Source of the DNA: Chitinophagaceae bacterium
Lineage (GTDB): Bacteria > Bacteroidota > Bacteroidia > Chitinophagales > Chitinophagaceae
Reading direction: 5' to 3'
DNA length: 64,000 bases
Assembly (NCBI GenBank): GCA_016715365.1
Contig: JADKAM010000001.1
Location: 186,001-250,000, forward strand
Shown: in pieces, positions 1 to 8,052 of the stretch
Layout of the letters: every line of letters starts with the position of its first letter
Position numbering within the stretch: the stretch's first letter is position 1
The notes under the pieces: model-generated
What the model was told of the DNA's origin: nothing
Databases searched by the model: none
What the model saw: only the letters and a program-made list of their open reading frames with translations
Made by a program: the position numbers and the translations under genes

Positions 1-1886
1 AATTTTTTATTGGTAATATTTTGTGCGTCTGCAAAAAATTTCAAATAGCTTTTCAATTTATATGCTGCATGAGCACCTAACAAAAAATAGCTATCAAGTA
101 ACATATCTTCTTTTTGATAGCCACCTACATCAAAGCGGTTGCTTACCGATTTGGCGCTGATGCCGGCAGATAAATCTTTGGTAAACTGGTAACTCATATT
201 CAGGTTGATGCTATGCTTAGGGCGGCGCAGAAAATGATTGTACGTAGTATCATTGGTACTTTTCCTGCTCTGTGTTTTTTCTCTGCCTGTTATTAAAGTA
301 TAGTTTGCCGACAGGTTTAATTTTTTAACCGGCTGTACAGAAACTTCCAACTCAAGCCCATCAACAGTTTGTTTTACAAAATTGAAATACTTATAATTTA
401 CATAATCATAATCAATACCATTTTTTATATCGCGGTGAAAATAAACCACACGGCTGCTGATCTTATTGTGTGTTTGCTGCACACCAAATTCGTAGTTCAC
501 AGATCTTTCAGGCTGCAAATCTAAATTACCGCTGTACTGATCAAACACCTGGTAAATTGATGGCGCTTTAAACCCGGATGCAATACTTCCAAATACTCTC
601 CAGTTTTTAGTGATTGTATAGGATGGGTTAAAACTGTATGTTGTATTAGTTCCGTAGCGTGAATGCTTGTTGGTTCTGCCGCCAATTTCTACATTTAATT
701 TTTTATTGAATGCACTAAAAAACAATGAGGCATAAAATGATGTTTGATGCAATGAACTGTCAAATGCCGGTGGATCATAAGGGCCAAAAGCGCTCTCTGA
801 ATAATATTTCTGGTGCATGGTAGCCCAGCGGTAATCGCCACCAACAAGTACCGTAAGCCATTTGGTTGCAGTGATGTTTCCAAAAAGTTCTGCATACTGT
901 GTGCGCCCGTTGTATTTATTATCCTCATACAGTGTAAACCCAGGCTGATCAAGACTGTCGTTTAAATATTTTCTTTTCAATTGTCCAAATTGATAATTGC
1001 CACTGATATTGACAATGCCTTTTTTAAAGTTTACACCAAAACCCGAACTGAGGTTGCTGTTTTTGATGAAATAATCATTTTCGTCTGCAAAAACACCTGC
1101 ATCAATATCTGCCCTGTATTGGCTGTATTGCAAAAATGTTTTTAGCTGCAAAGCCGGAATTATCTGGTACTGCACGGCTGCGCTAACCACATCTCCACTA
1201 TAACCATCTTTATCAAAATCGCCAATACCAGTACTGTCATAGGCAGAAGAAAATCCGTTGGTACTGAGCTTTGCATAACGTGCCGTGTATGTAAGATTTC
1301 CTGCTTTGCCATACAGCTGAAGATTTCCTCGAAGGGTGCTCTTATTACCGAATGCAGCTGTTGCTTTTACATTCAACGGTTTTTTAACATCGCTTTTTAC
1401 AGTAATGATGTTGATAACACCGGCTACAGCATCGCTGCCATACAAAGTAGATTGTGCACCCTTGCATATTTCTATTCTTTCCACGTCATTAATAGAAAAA
1501 AGATTCAGATCAAATTCGCTGTTGATCATGGATGGATCGCTTACAGGAATCCCATCAAGCAATATCAAAGTTCTGCCGGATGATGCACCTCTCATAAAAA
1601 CAGTTTGTACACTTCCGGCTGCATTGTAAGCGCCATTAATGGTAATGCCAACCTGCTCATTTAAAAGCTGGGCAACAGTTTTACCGGCGCTTCTTTCAAT
1701 TTGCTCTTTGCCGATAACAGTAACTACTTTGCCGGTTTGAGATTGCTTTAGCGGCATTTTTGTGGCTGTTAGTACCACCTCATCTAAACTTTTTATACTG
1801 TCTTCCGAAACTGCCGGGACGGGTTTTTGTGCGTACAACTGACTGCTGATTAAAACAGCAGCCGCAATAAAAATTTTCTTTTTCAT
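1..1886 (-). CDS. btuB: TonB-dependent cobalamin receptor (BtuB-like), 3' end outside window
   Basis: The frame is open from an ATG at 1886 to the window edge, so about 628 residues of an outer-membrane receptor are present and the last barrel strands are missing. The N-terminus is a signal peptide (MKKKIFIAAAVLISSQLYAQ). A TonB-box-like stretch and plug follow, with LDEVVLTATK, AQLLNEQVGI, FMRGASSGRTLILLDGIPV and a STLYGSDAVAGVINI motif, then aromatic-rich beta-barrel strands (GVQQTHNKISSRVVYF). The gene should import corrinoids across the outer membrane with TonB/ExbBD. The cobalamin riboswitch immediately upstream supports corrinoid rather than iron or sugar transport. It is a separate unit from the metal operon, which ends at a terminator before it. 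Confidence 0.9.
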   Translation of the reverse strand, partial: MKKKIFIAAAVLISSQLYAQKPVPAVSEDSIKSLDEVVLTATKMPLKQSQTGKVVTVIGKEQIERSAGKTVAQLLNEQVGITINGAYNAAGSVQTVFMRGASSGRTLILLDGIPVSDPSMINSEFDLNLFSINDVERIEICKGAQSTLYGSDAVAGVINIITVKSDVKKPLNVKATAAFGNKSTLRGNLQLYGKAGNLTYTARYAKLSTNGFSSAYDSTGIGDFDKDGYSGDVVSAAVQYQIIPALQLKTFLQYSQYRADIDAGVFADENDYFIKNSNLSSGFGVNFKKGIVNISGNYQFGQLKRKYLNDSLDQPGFTLYEDNKYNGRTQYAELFGNITATKWLTVLVGGDYRWATMHQKYYSESAFGPYDPPAFDSSLHQTSFYASLFFSAFNKKLNVEIGGRTNKHSRYGTNTTYSFNPSYTITKNWRVFGSIASGFKAPSIYQVFDQYSGNLDLQPERSVNYEFGVQQTHNKISSRVVYFHRDIKNGIDYDYVNYKYFNFVKQTVDGLELEVSVQPVKKLNLSANYTLITGREKTQSRKSTNDTTYNHFLRRPKHSINLNMSYQFTKDLSAGISAKSVSNRFDVGGYQKEDMLLDSYFLLGAHAAYKLKSYLKFFADAQNITNKK

Positions 1887-2011
1887 GTTTGAAAAATTTT
1901 TTTGTGACTGCTTCCGAGAAATAAAATTAATAAAAGAAAGAAATATAAATGCTTTGCAGCTTTTACACTCCATGCCTTTCACCCGAAAGCTTTGAATGAT
2001 GTTGATGAACC

Positions 2012-2197
2012 GGGCAGGTCTTCTGGCTTGAAGCATTGTTACCTTCCCATCCGCCGGTTGGCGAACAGTGGTTGTAGTTAACTGACTCTTAAAATCCCTC
2101 CTTTGGAGGGATTTAGGGAGGCTTCTTACAGCTACGGGGATAGCTCCTGATTTAAACAGGATTCCCTTTTAATCCCGATTTGACAACGGGAACCAAA
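2012..2197 (-). promoter_or_regulatory. Cobalamin (B12) riboswitch, AdoCbl class
   Basis: Read on the minus strand, the region shows in order GGTTCCCG, GGGAATCCTG, the core GCTATCCCCGTAGCTGTAAG, an ACTGTTCGCC segment with GGGAAGG, and the B12 box GCCAGAAGACCTGCC (2013-2027). These are the conserved core elements of cobalamin riboswitches. It lies about 125 nt upstream of the btuB-like start, as expected for B12 repression of the transporter. A peripheral stem contains a perfect 10-bp palindrome (2092-2114), described separately. Confidence 0.93.
2092..2114. repeat. Palindromic repeat inside the riboswitch
   Basis: A perfect inverted repeat with arms AAATCCCTCC and GGAGGGATTT around a 3-nt loop, followed by AGGGAGGCTT. 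Elements of this CCCTCC/GGAGGG type are common dispersed palindromes in Bacteroidota genomes. Here it occupies the variable peripheral stem of the riboswitch between the core and the ACTG segment, and so probably forms that stem. Confidence 0.7.
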
Positions 2198-2266
2198 TTC
2201 GTTGCAAATGTAAGTGAAGAATAATATGGGATGTAAAGAAATTATTCAGCCGCTGTGGAGAAATAA

Positions 2267-2292
2267 AAATGCCGCTGTAATAAGCGGCATTT
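2267..2292 (-). terminator. Rho-independent terminator of the metal operon
   Basis: Hairpin AAATGCCGCT / AGCGGCATTT followed on the minus strand by a T-rich tract. It lies 20 nt after the stop of the last gene of the operon (2312). Confidence 0.8.
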
Positions 2293-2311
2293 ACAAAACT
2301 ATATGCACCAG

Positions 2312-2707
2312 TTAATCCTCAGCCTTTCTGCATTCACCTGCAATCGTATGAAAAATATCGTGTGCTTCTGTAATAAGCATTTTCAGTTTTTCATTTGGTT
2401 TTTTTGAAGCAACCGCTTTTTGAATAACCTGGCATTTTGCTACCAGTTTGGAAAGCGCCGCTTTGGTTTCAACCGGTTTAAAATCGCCTGGAATTGCAGA
2501 AGCCTGCCATAAGTTTGCAGCAATTAAAAGGCTGTCTGCTTTTGCTTTCAGCGGAGCAAAGTCCCCTTCCTCCACCGGATGAAAAGTGGAAGACATGTAG
2601 GAATGAAAAGTTTTCATCTCTGTCCATGTACTTTTAGCTTTTTGGGCAAAAGCAATTGAAACTGTTGCAAGTAAAGCAACTGTAAGTAATTTAATCTTTT
2701 TGTTCAT
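2312..2707 (-). CDS. Small exported helical protein, unknown function
   Basis: 131 residues from the ATG at 2707, chosen because it starts a clean signal peptide (MNKKIKLLTVALLATVSIAFAQ); an upstream in-frame ATG would add 27 non-signal residues. The mature part is Lys/Ala-rich and looks all-helical, with His, Glu and Cys clustered near the end (HDIFHTIAGEC). I do not recognise the family with certainty; the layout is compatible with a four-helix periplasmic protein. It is the last gene of a run containing a YHS lipoprotein, a di-haem protein and an MbnP-like protein, so a role in periplasmic metal or redox chemistry is an inference from context only. Confidence 0.75.
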   Translation of the reverse strand: MNKKIKLLTVALLATVSIAFAQKAKSTWTEMKTFHSYMSSTFHPVEEGDFAPLKAKADSLLIAANLWQASAIPGDFKPVETKAALSKLVAKCQVIQKAVASKKPNEKLKMLITEAHDIFHTIAGECRKAED

Positions 2708-2801
2708 TTGATAGTTTTTATTTTGTTTTAAATACGGTTTTCTGCATGGAGGAATTAAGTACAAATACATCTTTCTTCCGCAATGCAATCTAAAATTTTT
2801 A

Positions 2802-3098
2802 CTATTTGGCAGAAAGATAACTGCCTGGGTCTTTTACAAATTCAGCTTTACATTCAGCAGCACAAAAACCATAAATTTTCCCCTTGTATTGTGCTGTGTC
2901 GTGAATACCGGCCGATACAGGCATGCCGCAAACAAGATCTTTTTTAGATGCAAAAGCAAGGTCGGCTAAATCTTTTTTTACGGTATCTTTTTTTGAAACA
3001 GGCATTTCCGGCTTTTTTTCCGGGTTTGCCGTTTTTGGTTGATTACATGCGGCAACTGTTGAAACCAGCAGGATAACCGCATACTTTTTTATTTTCAT
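2802..3098 (-). CDS. YHS-domain lipoprotein
   Basis: 98 residues. The N-terminus is a lipoprotein signal (lipobox VAAC, acylated Cys near residue 18), then a Pro/Lys-rich linker and a YHS domain at about 50-98 with DLVCGMPV and GFCAAECKAEF. YHS domains carry a Cys-x-x-Met type metal site and occur in copper and heavy-metal proteins such as CopA-associated and CusF-like systems. The gene lies between an outer-membrane barrel gene and a small exported protein, all on one strand with short gaps. A periplasm-facing metal chaperone is the likely role; copper is favoured by the MbnP/MbnH neighbours. Confidence 0.85.
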   Translation of the reverse strand: MKIKKYAVILLVSTVAACNQPKTANPEKKPEMPVSKKDTVKKDLADLAFASKKDLVCGMPVSAGIHDTAQYKGKIYGFCAAECKAEFVKDPGSYLSAK

Positions 3099-3144
3099 TT
3101 TTTATGTTTTATAAGTGTTTAAAGCAAAAAAGAAACATGCAACA

Positions 3145-4038
3145 TTACCCGGTTATTGGCTTTACAAAACCATTGGCCAGGTTTTGAGACAGGGGCGCTT
3201 GCCAGTTACCACCTAAAGATATCTTTTTAAAAGTTGTTTCTACGCCCAGTGTGCCCAGCAGAAGATTCCCGCCTGAAACATCTACCAAAATTTGATTGTC
3301 AATATCTTTTTTAGAATTTTCGTAAGTAATGCCTGTATTGGGCGCAATAGTAAATTTATTTTTTACCCGAAATTTAAAATAAAGCTGTGCTGTTGTATTT
3401 AATTTGTTACCATAACTGTAATCATATTTATTAGCTGTATTCATTTTATAGCTGGCAGATACATTCAGTCCTGCATCCTGTATCCTCAGATCGTACATGG
3501 CATGTACCGAAAAATCATAACTGGCAGTACCCAGCTGAAACAAGTTGGTATTTTGTGAAGTGTTTTGTTTATCTGCAGTGATGTATTTTCCTGTTGGTAA
3601 TTTTATACCTGCTCCTACCCAAAGTGTTTGAACCATCAGTTTTTTAACAAACACAGTTCTCTTATTACTGAATAGCCGGTAATACCCGTTAATGGAAATA
3701 TCGCCGGTTCCGTTCTTGTTGTTAACAACACCCTGGTTATCCCGTTCATTAAAGGCATATGGTACAGCCGCCATTATCCTGAACTTTTTACCAATATTCC
3801 AGCCACCCCACAATTCAACTGTATTGTACCTTTCAGCTGTGGTAAGATAGGTAGAAGCACCGCCTGAACCAATATGTGTTTTAAGAGAATTAAAGCGGTA
3901 TCTCAACCCAAATATATGTTTATGAAACTCCGGTAAAATACCTATGTAATAGCCGCCAACACCGCAACCACAGATGTCGCAGGCATTCGCTCTTGAAAAG
4001 AATAAAAAAACTGCAATTAATACTGATACCTTTTTCAT
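3145..4038 (-). CDS. Outer-membrane beta-barrel protein with N-terminal CDICGCG motif
   Basis: 297 residues: signal peptide to about residue 19, then the mature end starts CDICGCGVGGYYIG, a cluster of three Cys that could bind metal. The rest is alternating aromatic/polar strands typical of a barrel of the MetA-phenol-degradation or transporter-like type (GLRYRFNSL, YAFNERDNQG, KLPTGKYITADK). It starts 9 nt after the stop of the di-haem gene and belongs to the same operon. A role as the outer-membrane component of a copper or other metal trafficking set is an inference from the neighbours. Confidence 0.8.
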   Translation of the reverse strand: MKKVSVLIAVFLFFSRANACDICGCGVGGYYIGILPEFHKHIFGLRYRFNSLKTHIGSGGASTYLTTAERYNTVELWGGWNIGKKFRIMAAVPYAFNERDNQGVVNNKNGTGDISINGYYRLFSNKRTVFVKKLMVQTLWVGAGIKLPTGKYITADKQNTSQNTNLFQLGTASYDFSVHAMYDLRIQDAGLNVSASYKMNTANKYDYSYGNKLNTTAQLYFKFRVKNKFTIAPNTGITYENSKKDIDNQILVDVSGGNLLLGTLGVETTFKKISLGGNWQAPLSQNLANGFVKPITG

Positions 4039-4047
4039 GTTAAGTTT

Positions 4048-5091
4048 TTATTGCTCAGAAAAACGTTTGTCAAATAAAAATGACCTGTCGTTCAATGTAT
4101 TTAAAAATGATTTTATTCTGTCTTTTTTGGTAGCTGTTAATGGGATACCCAATGTAGCATTCTGTTGAAGCAAGGGATCAAGATTGGGTGTGTTTTGTAC
4201 CTGTGTTGTGTAATGATCAAGCACAGCATCTAAAGTAAGCAACCGTCCATCATGCATATAAGGTGCTGTGTAGGCAAGGTTGCGCAGGCTGGGCACTTTA
4301 AATTTGTACTTATCTACATCATTTTGTGTTACCAGGTATCTTCCCAAGTCATTTACCTGGCTAATGCTTATACCGTTATTTCTAAAACTATTATCGGTAA
4401 ACAAAGGTTCTTTATGGCAATTGCCGCATTTTTGTTTTACCAACTCACGGCCTTCTGCTTCTGCTGCAGTAAATATTTTACCAACTTCATTCCGCATGAC
4501 GCTGTCGTACCTGCTGTTGCTGCTTACGCACATGGCCATAAACTGCGACAGCGACTTTAAAAAATTTGCCGTGTTAATCTCCTCCGTTCCATACGCTTTT
4601 TTAAAAAGCGCAGGATATACGGTTGAGGTTCGAAGCTTATTTAAAACATTCGGCATGGTTTCATCCATTTCCAAATGATTGGTAATGGGTGCTACAGATT
4701 GAAGATCCAGATCAGCAATGCCGCCATCCCACATAAAACTGGTGTTCCATGCAAGATTAAATATTGGCGGGGAATTACGGGTGCCCATCCTATCGAAAAC
4801 ACCATGGCTTACCGTATGCCCGTGATGCGTAAAGGCCGAAGTTTGAATGTGACAACTGCCACAACTGATGGAATTATTGGCAGATAGCATCGTTTCATAA
4901 AACAGTTTTCTGCCCAGTTCAAAGCTTTCTTTTGTAACCGGATTTGTATTAAAATGATAAGCCGGTTCCGGAAAATTTGACGGCTTTTGAAAACCAATAA
5001 ACGGAATGTCCATTGTTTCCATAACCTCTTTTTGGCAGGCATACAAGCCTGCCAAAAAGAAGATGATGAATAACCAGTATTTACGGTTCAT
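4048..5091 (-). CDS. Di-haem cytochrome-c peroxidase / MauG-family lipoprotein (MbnH-like)
   Basis: 347 residues with a lipoprotein signal (GLYAC). Two c-type haem sites are visible: CGSCH near residue 77 and CGNCH near residue 222. There is also a conserved W/MWDGG segment and a distal PYMHDGR motif. This is the arrangement of bacterial di-haem peroxidases and MauG/MbnH proteins, anchored to the outside of the inner membrane or the outer membrane. The gene directly upstream, 5 nt away, encodes an MbnP-like protein. In the characterised pair, MbnH oxidises a Trp of MbnP, so this enzyme probably modifies its neighbour rather than just removing peroxide. Confidence 0.92.
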   Translation of the reverse strand: MNRKYWLFIIFFLAGLYACQKEVMETMDIPFIGFQKPSNFPEPAYHFNTNPVTKESFELGRKLFYETMLSANNSISCGSCHIQTSAFTHHGHTVSHGVFDRMGTRNSPPIFNLAWNTSFMWDGGIADLDLQSVAPITNHLEMDETMPNVLNKLRTSTVYPALFKKAYGTEEINTANFLKSLSQFMAMCVSSNSRYDSVMRNEVGKIFTAAEAEGRELVKQKCGNCHKEPLFTDNSFRNNGISISQVNDLGRYLVTQNDVDKYKFKVPSLRNLAYTAPYMHDGRLLTLDAVLDHYTTQVQNTPNLDPLLQQNATLGIPLTATKKDRIKSFLNTLNDRSFLFDKRFSEQ

Positions 5092-5096
5092 AACAA

Positions 5097-5891
5097 TTAA
5101 TTTTCGGTATGATCGTGTGTAAACATGCTTATGTAGTTATTTGCAATGGGGGTACCCGGAGCTGCCGAGTGAATCATAGCTGTTGTTGCAAAACTCATAT
5201 TGGTACTGCCGTTCAGCGCTTTTAAAACATCAACCATCAAATGGATATTGGTTGATTTAGCGGCTTTTACTTTAGGTGTTCCCCTGGTGGTAAGATCCAG
5301 TGTAATGGTTCTTAAATTATTTGGCTGTGGAGAACTGTAGCCACCAAAGCCGCCGACATGGTATTGAAAAACACCGCCCATAGCGGGTATAGCAGGCGAT
5401 GTTCCATCCATCTTAAAGAAGATATAACCGCTGTTCCAGCTCCAGTACATATCTGTTGCTGCGCCGCTTACATCCAGTACGCCCGTGCGCTGGCTAACAT
5501 CCATAGTGTTTCTGAGGCTGTCAACTCCTAAAACAAAACTCAGTGTTTTGTATTCGCCTTCAGGAATACTTAATTCAGCTTCATGAGCAGCCACATTGCT
5601 TTCATCAATTAAAAAATAACTGCTTGCCTGCGGCACTGTGTAAACCGAGCCATTAACATTGGTAAGCTTAAAATTGCTTACGTAATATTTTAGTTTGGTT
5701 ACTTTAAAACTTTCTGCGGCAGCATTGGTATAAGTGCCGGTATTTAACTGCAGGTCTGCAGATCCTGCAACATTATCAAACTCAACAGACAGGTTTGCCA
5801 TTACGTTTGGATCATATTCGGGCGCTGAATCTTTTTTACACGAAGTAAGTATAGTAGTTGCTAATAAAGCTATGCTTAATATTTTTTTCAT
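5097..5891 (-). CDS. MbnP-like copper-binding lipoprotein
   Basis: 264 residues: lipoprotein signal ending TILTSCKKD, then a beta-rich domain with SVEFDNVAGSADLQL, FKVTKLKYYVSNFKL and YWSWNSGYIFFKMDG. This is the MbnP family pattern, including the conserved Trp pair in the WSWNSGY segment. Family members bind copper after an MbnH partner modifies a Trp. The C-terminal part carries several His (HVGG, HLMVD, MFTHDHTEN). It is the first gene of a five-gene minus-strand operon with the MbnH-like gene next. No methanobactin genes are visible, so the pair here acts outside methanobactin biology. Confidence 0.88.
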   Translation of the reverse strand: MKKILSIALLATTILTSCKKDSAPEYDPNVMANLSVEFDNVAGSADLQLNTGTYTNAAAESFKVTKLKYYVSNFKLTNVNGSVYTVPQASSYFLIDESNVAAHEAELSIPEGEYKTLSFVLGVDSLRNTMDVSQRTGVLDVSGAATDMYWSWNSGYIFFKMDGTSPAIPAMGGVFQYHVGGFGGYSSPQPNNLRTITLDLTTRGTPKVKAAKSTNIHLMVDVLKALNGSTNMSFATTAMIHSAAPGTPIANNYISMFTHDHTEN

Positions 5892-6028
5892 TTTTTTGAT
5901 TGATATTTTAAATTAATTGCCGGCAAAGCCATAGCGGCATTGGTTAGCACTGGAATTAACTTGGCCATTTTTATAACTTATTTAAAACATTTACTGTTTT
6001 AGCAGATACACAAATAGGCAAAGTATCT

Positions 6029-6052
6029 CATGCTGTTTTGTTTAACGGCATG
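6029..6052. promoter_or_regulatory. Inverted repeat between two exported-protein genes
   Basis: Arms CATGCTGTT and AACGGCATG (8 of 9 paired) around TTGTTT, about 140 nt upstream of the MbnP-like gene and 53 nt after the stop of the small Cys-rich protein gene. It has no T-tract on either strand, so an operator is as likely as a terminator. Confidence 0.3.
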
Positions 6053-6104
6053 ATAAATTGATTGATAATTAAATCAATGAGTTTACTGAAAAATTAAAGA
6101 GAAC

Positions 6105-6473
6105 CTAAGCCTGTGGCGGATGAAAGAAGTCGTAGGAAATATCTGTGAGTGGATATTCTGATTCAAATGCAGTTGCTTTTAAAACAATAATTATTGCTGG
6201 TTGAATAGTGGCAAAAAATGATTTTGAAGAAAGTACGGGTGCTTTTACTTCAGCTTTATGTTCTGCATTTTGCTGCTCCTTCTTTTCCTCTTCCTGTATT
6301 TTTTTCATGGCCTGGCACTTACCATTACAATGCATTTTGGGTTTAGCCTTATTAATACAGTTTTTGGCGTAAGCAGCCTTATTCATAAAATAATCCAGCA
6401 TAATAAACGGCCCGGCAAAGGTTTGAGAAACAAATGCCAGCAGTAAAATAGTTGCTGTTATCTTTTTGAACAT
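6105..6473 (-). CDS. Small exported protein with HCNGKC motif
   Basis: 122 residues from the ATG at 6473, which begins a good signal peptide (MFKKITATILLLAFVSQTFAG). The mature protein has a short MHCNGKCQAMKK motif, a Lys/Glu-rich stretch (QEEEKKEQQ) and a C-terminus rich in aromatic residues. I do not recognise a named family. The Cys/His cluster and the position next to the MbnP operon suggest metal binding, but this is inferred. It lies 212 nt upstream of the operon on the same strand and probably has its own promoter. Confidence 0.7.
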   Translation of the reverse strand: MFKKITATILLLAFVSQTFAGPFIMLDYFMNKAAYAKNCINKAKPKMHCNGKCQAMKKIQEEEKKEQQNAEHKAEVKAPVLSSKSFFATIQPAIIIVLKATAFESEYPLTDISYDFFHPPQA

Positions 6474-6585
6474 GGGTGCAAAGATAAGAGGTTTATAAAA
6501 ACCCTTTATGAGAGAAATCATATTTTACCCAATTATTTTTTTTGAAAACGAATAAGTATTAAACCGCTTTCAGTATCTTTTCGGT

Positions 6586-7917
6586 ATGCAAGCAAAATCA
6601 AACAAACTCAACCTGTTCTCCCTTACCATGCTGGTGATTGGATTTGTAATTGGCATGGGAATTTTCAGAACTGCAGCTACCAGTGCCAAGGATGCCATTT
6701 CGCCTTCTGTTTACTTTAGTGCATGGGCTATTGGTGGCCTGGTGGCATTATGTGGTGCACTCACCTATGCCGAGATTGGCAGCCGGTATCCTGTAACAGG
6801 CGGTTATTACAAAGTTTTTGCAAAAGCGTATCATCCCAGCATTGCCTTTGCCATTAATTGCATTATACTGGTAAGTAATGCTGCCAGTATTAGTGGTGTG
6901 GCATTAATAGGCAGTGGTTATTTATTAAAATTATTTCCGGGTAACTGGACAGATATTGACAAAGCAATCGTTAGCTCTGTTGCCATCCTCATTTTTTATC
7001 TCATTAATTTAAGAGGATTAAAAACCAGTTCTACCACACAGAATATTTTAATGATGATTAAGATCACCATGGTGGTGGTTTTAATATCAGCCTTGTTTTT
7101 CCCGGATAAATATGCGGTGAACGATGCAGCCAAAGCAGTGGCAGCACCTGAACATGCATTTACCTGGATAGATTGGGGCAAAAGCCTTGGCCTGAGTTTG
7201 ATTGCGGTTTCCTTTACCTATGGCGGTTATCAGCAAACCATCAACCTGGGTAATGATGTGCAAAATCCTTCTAAAAATATTCCACGGGGAATTTTTATCG
7301 GAATCCTCATCATCATCGGTTTATATATGCTGGTAAACCTCAGTTATTTTAATGTGGTTGGTTTTAACCAGATGAAAGGCGAAAGGGAAATTGCTTACGT
7401 TGTAATTGAAAGAATTTTCGGAACCGGCGGTGCCTCTGCATTTTCTGCCTTTCTTTTTTTAGGCGTTTTGGCCTATGTAAACGGATCGCTGTTAAGCAAC
7501 CCACGGGTAATGTATGCCATGGGCGAGGATGGAAGTTTACCAAAAATATTTGCCCGCTTTAATAAAGACTCGAACGTAACCACTTTTTCTCTAACTATTT
7601 TCTCTGCATTATGCATAGTCATCCTGTATTTTGCGCAGGAATTTGAAAAGATATTAACCTTCACCATTTTCCTGGATAGTTTTGGAATGATATTAAGCTG
7701 CGCCACCATTTTCTGGTTTCGTAAAAAAACAAAACACCTGGATGGGACTGGTATTTATCAAATGAAATTTTTTCCATTGATGCCGGTGATCTTTATGCTG
7801 GCCTACCTTTTTGTAGCAACCAGTATAACCGTTGCCGATCCCGGGGCAGCATTAACCGGTGTAGGGGTTCTGGCAGTTTTCGTTATCCTGTATTTCGTTT
7901 TAAAGAAAAAAGAATAG
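6586..7917 (+). CDS. APC-superfamily amino-acid permease
   Basis: 443 residues with about 12 hydrophobic segments. The N-terminus has the APC signature of transmembrane helix 1 (VIGFVIGMGIF) and helix 2-3 sequence (GGLVALCGALTYAEIGSRYP), with helix 6 carrying FTYGGYQQ. It should import an amino acid or exchange amino acids at the inner membrane; the substrate cannot be told from sequence. It stands alone, divergent from the Cys-rich exported gene. Confidence 0.92.
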   Translation: MQAKSNKLNLFSLTMLVIGFVIGMGIFRTAATSAKDAISPSVYFSAWAIGGLVALCGALTYAEIGSRYPVTGGYYKVFAKAYHPSIAFAINCIILVSNAASISGVALIGSGYLLKLFPGNWTDIDKAIVSSVAILIFYLINLRGLKTSSTTQNILMMIKITMVVVLISALFFPDKYAVNDAAKAVAAPEHAFTWIDWGKSLGLSLIAVSFTYGGYQQTINLGNDVQNPSKNIPRGIFIGILIIIGLYMLVNLSYFNVVGFNQMKGEREIAYVVIERIFGTGGASAFSAFLFLGVLAYVNGSLLSNPRVMYAMGEDGSLPKIFARFNKDSNVTTFSLTIFSALCIVILYFAQEFEKILTFTIFLDSFGMILSCATIFWFRKKTKHLDGTGIYQMKFFPLMPVIFMLAYLFVATSITVADPGAALTGVGVLAVFVILYFVLKKKE

Positions 7918-8052
7918 TGCTCCTCAGGAAAATCAGTAAAACAGCCCTGTATTTAAATGTCATAAAAAGCATCGGTAAGTTGGGCTAAAATCAATTTGCC
8001 GCCTGTACAATTGTTTTATACGTTTTACACGCAGATGAATTATTTTTGTTGT

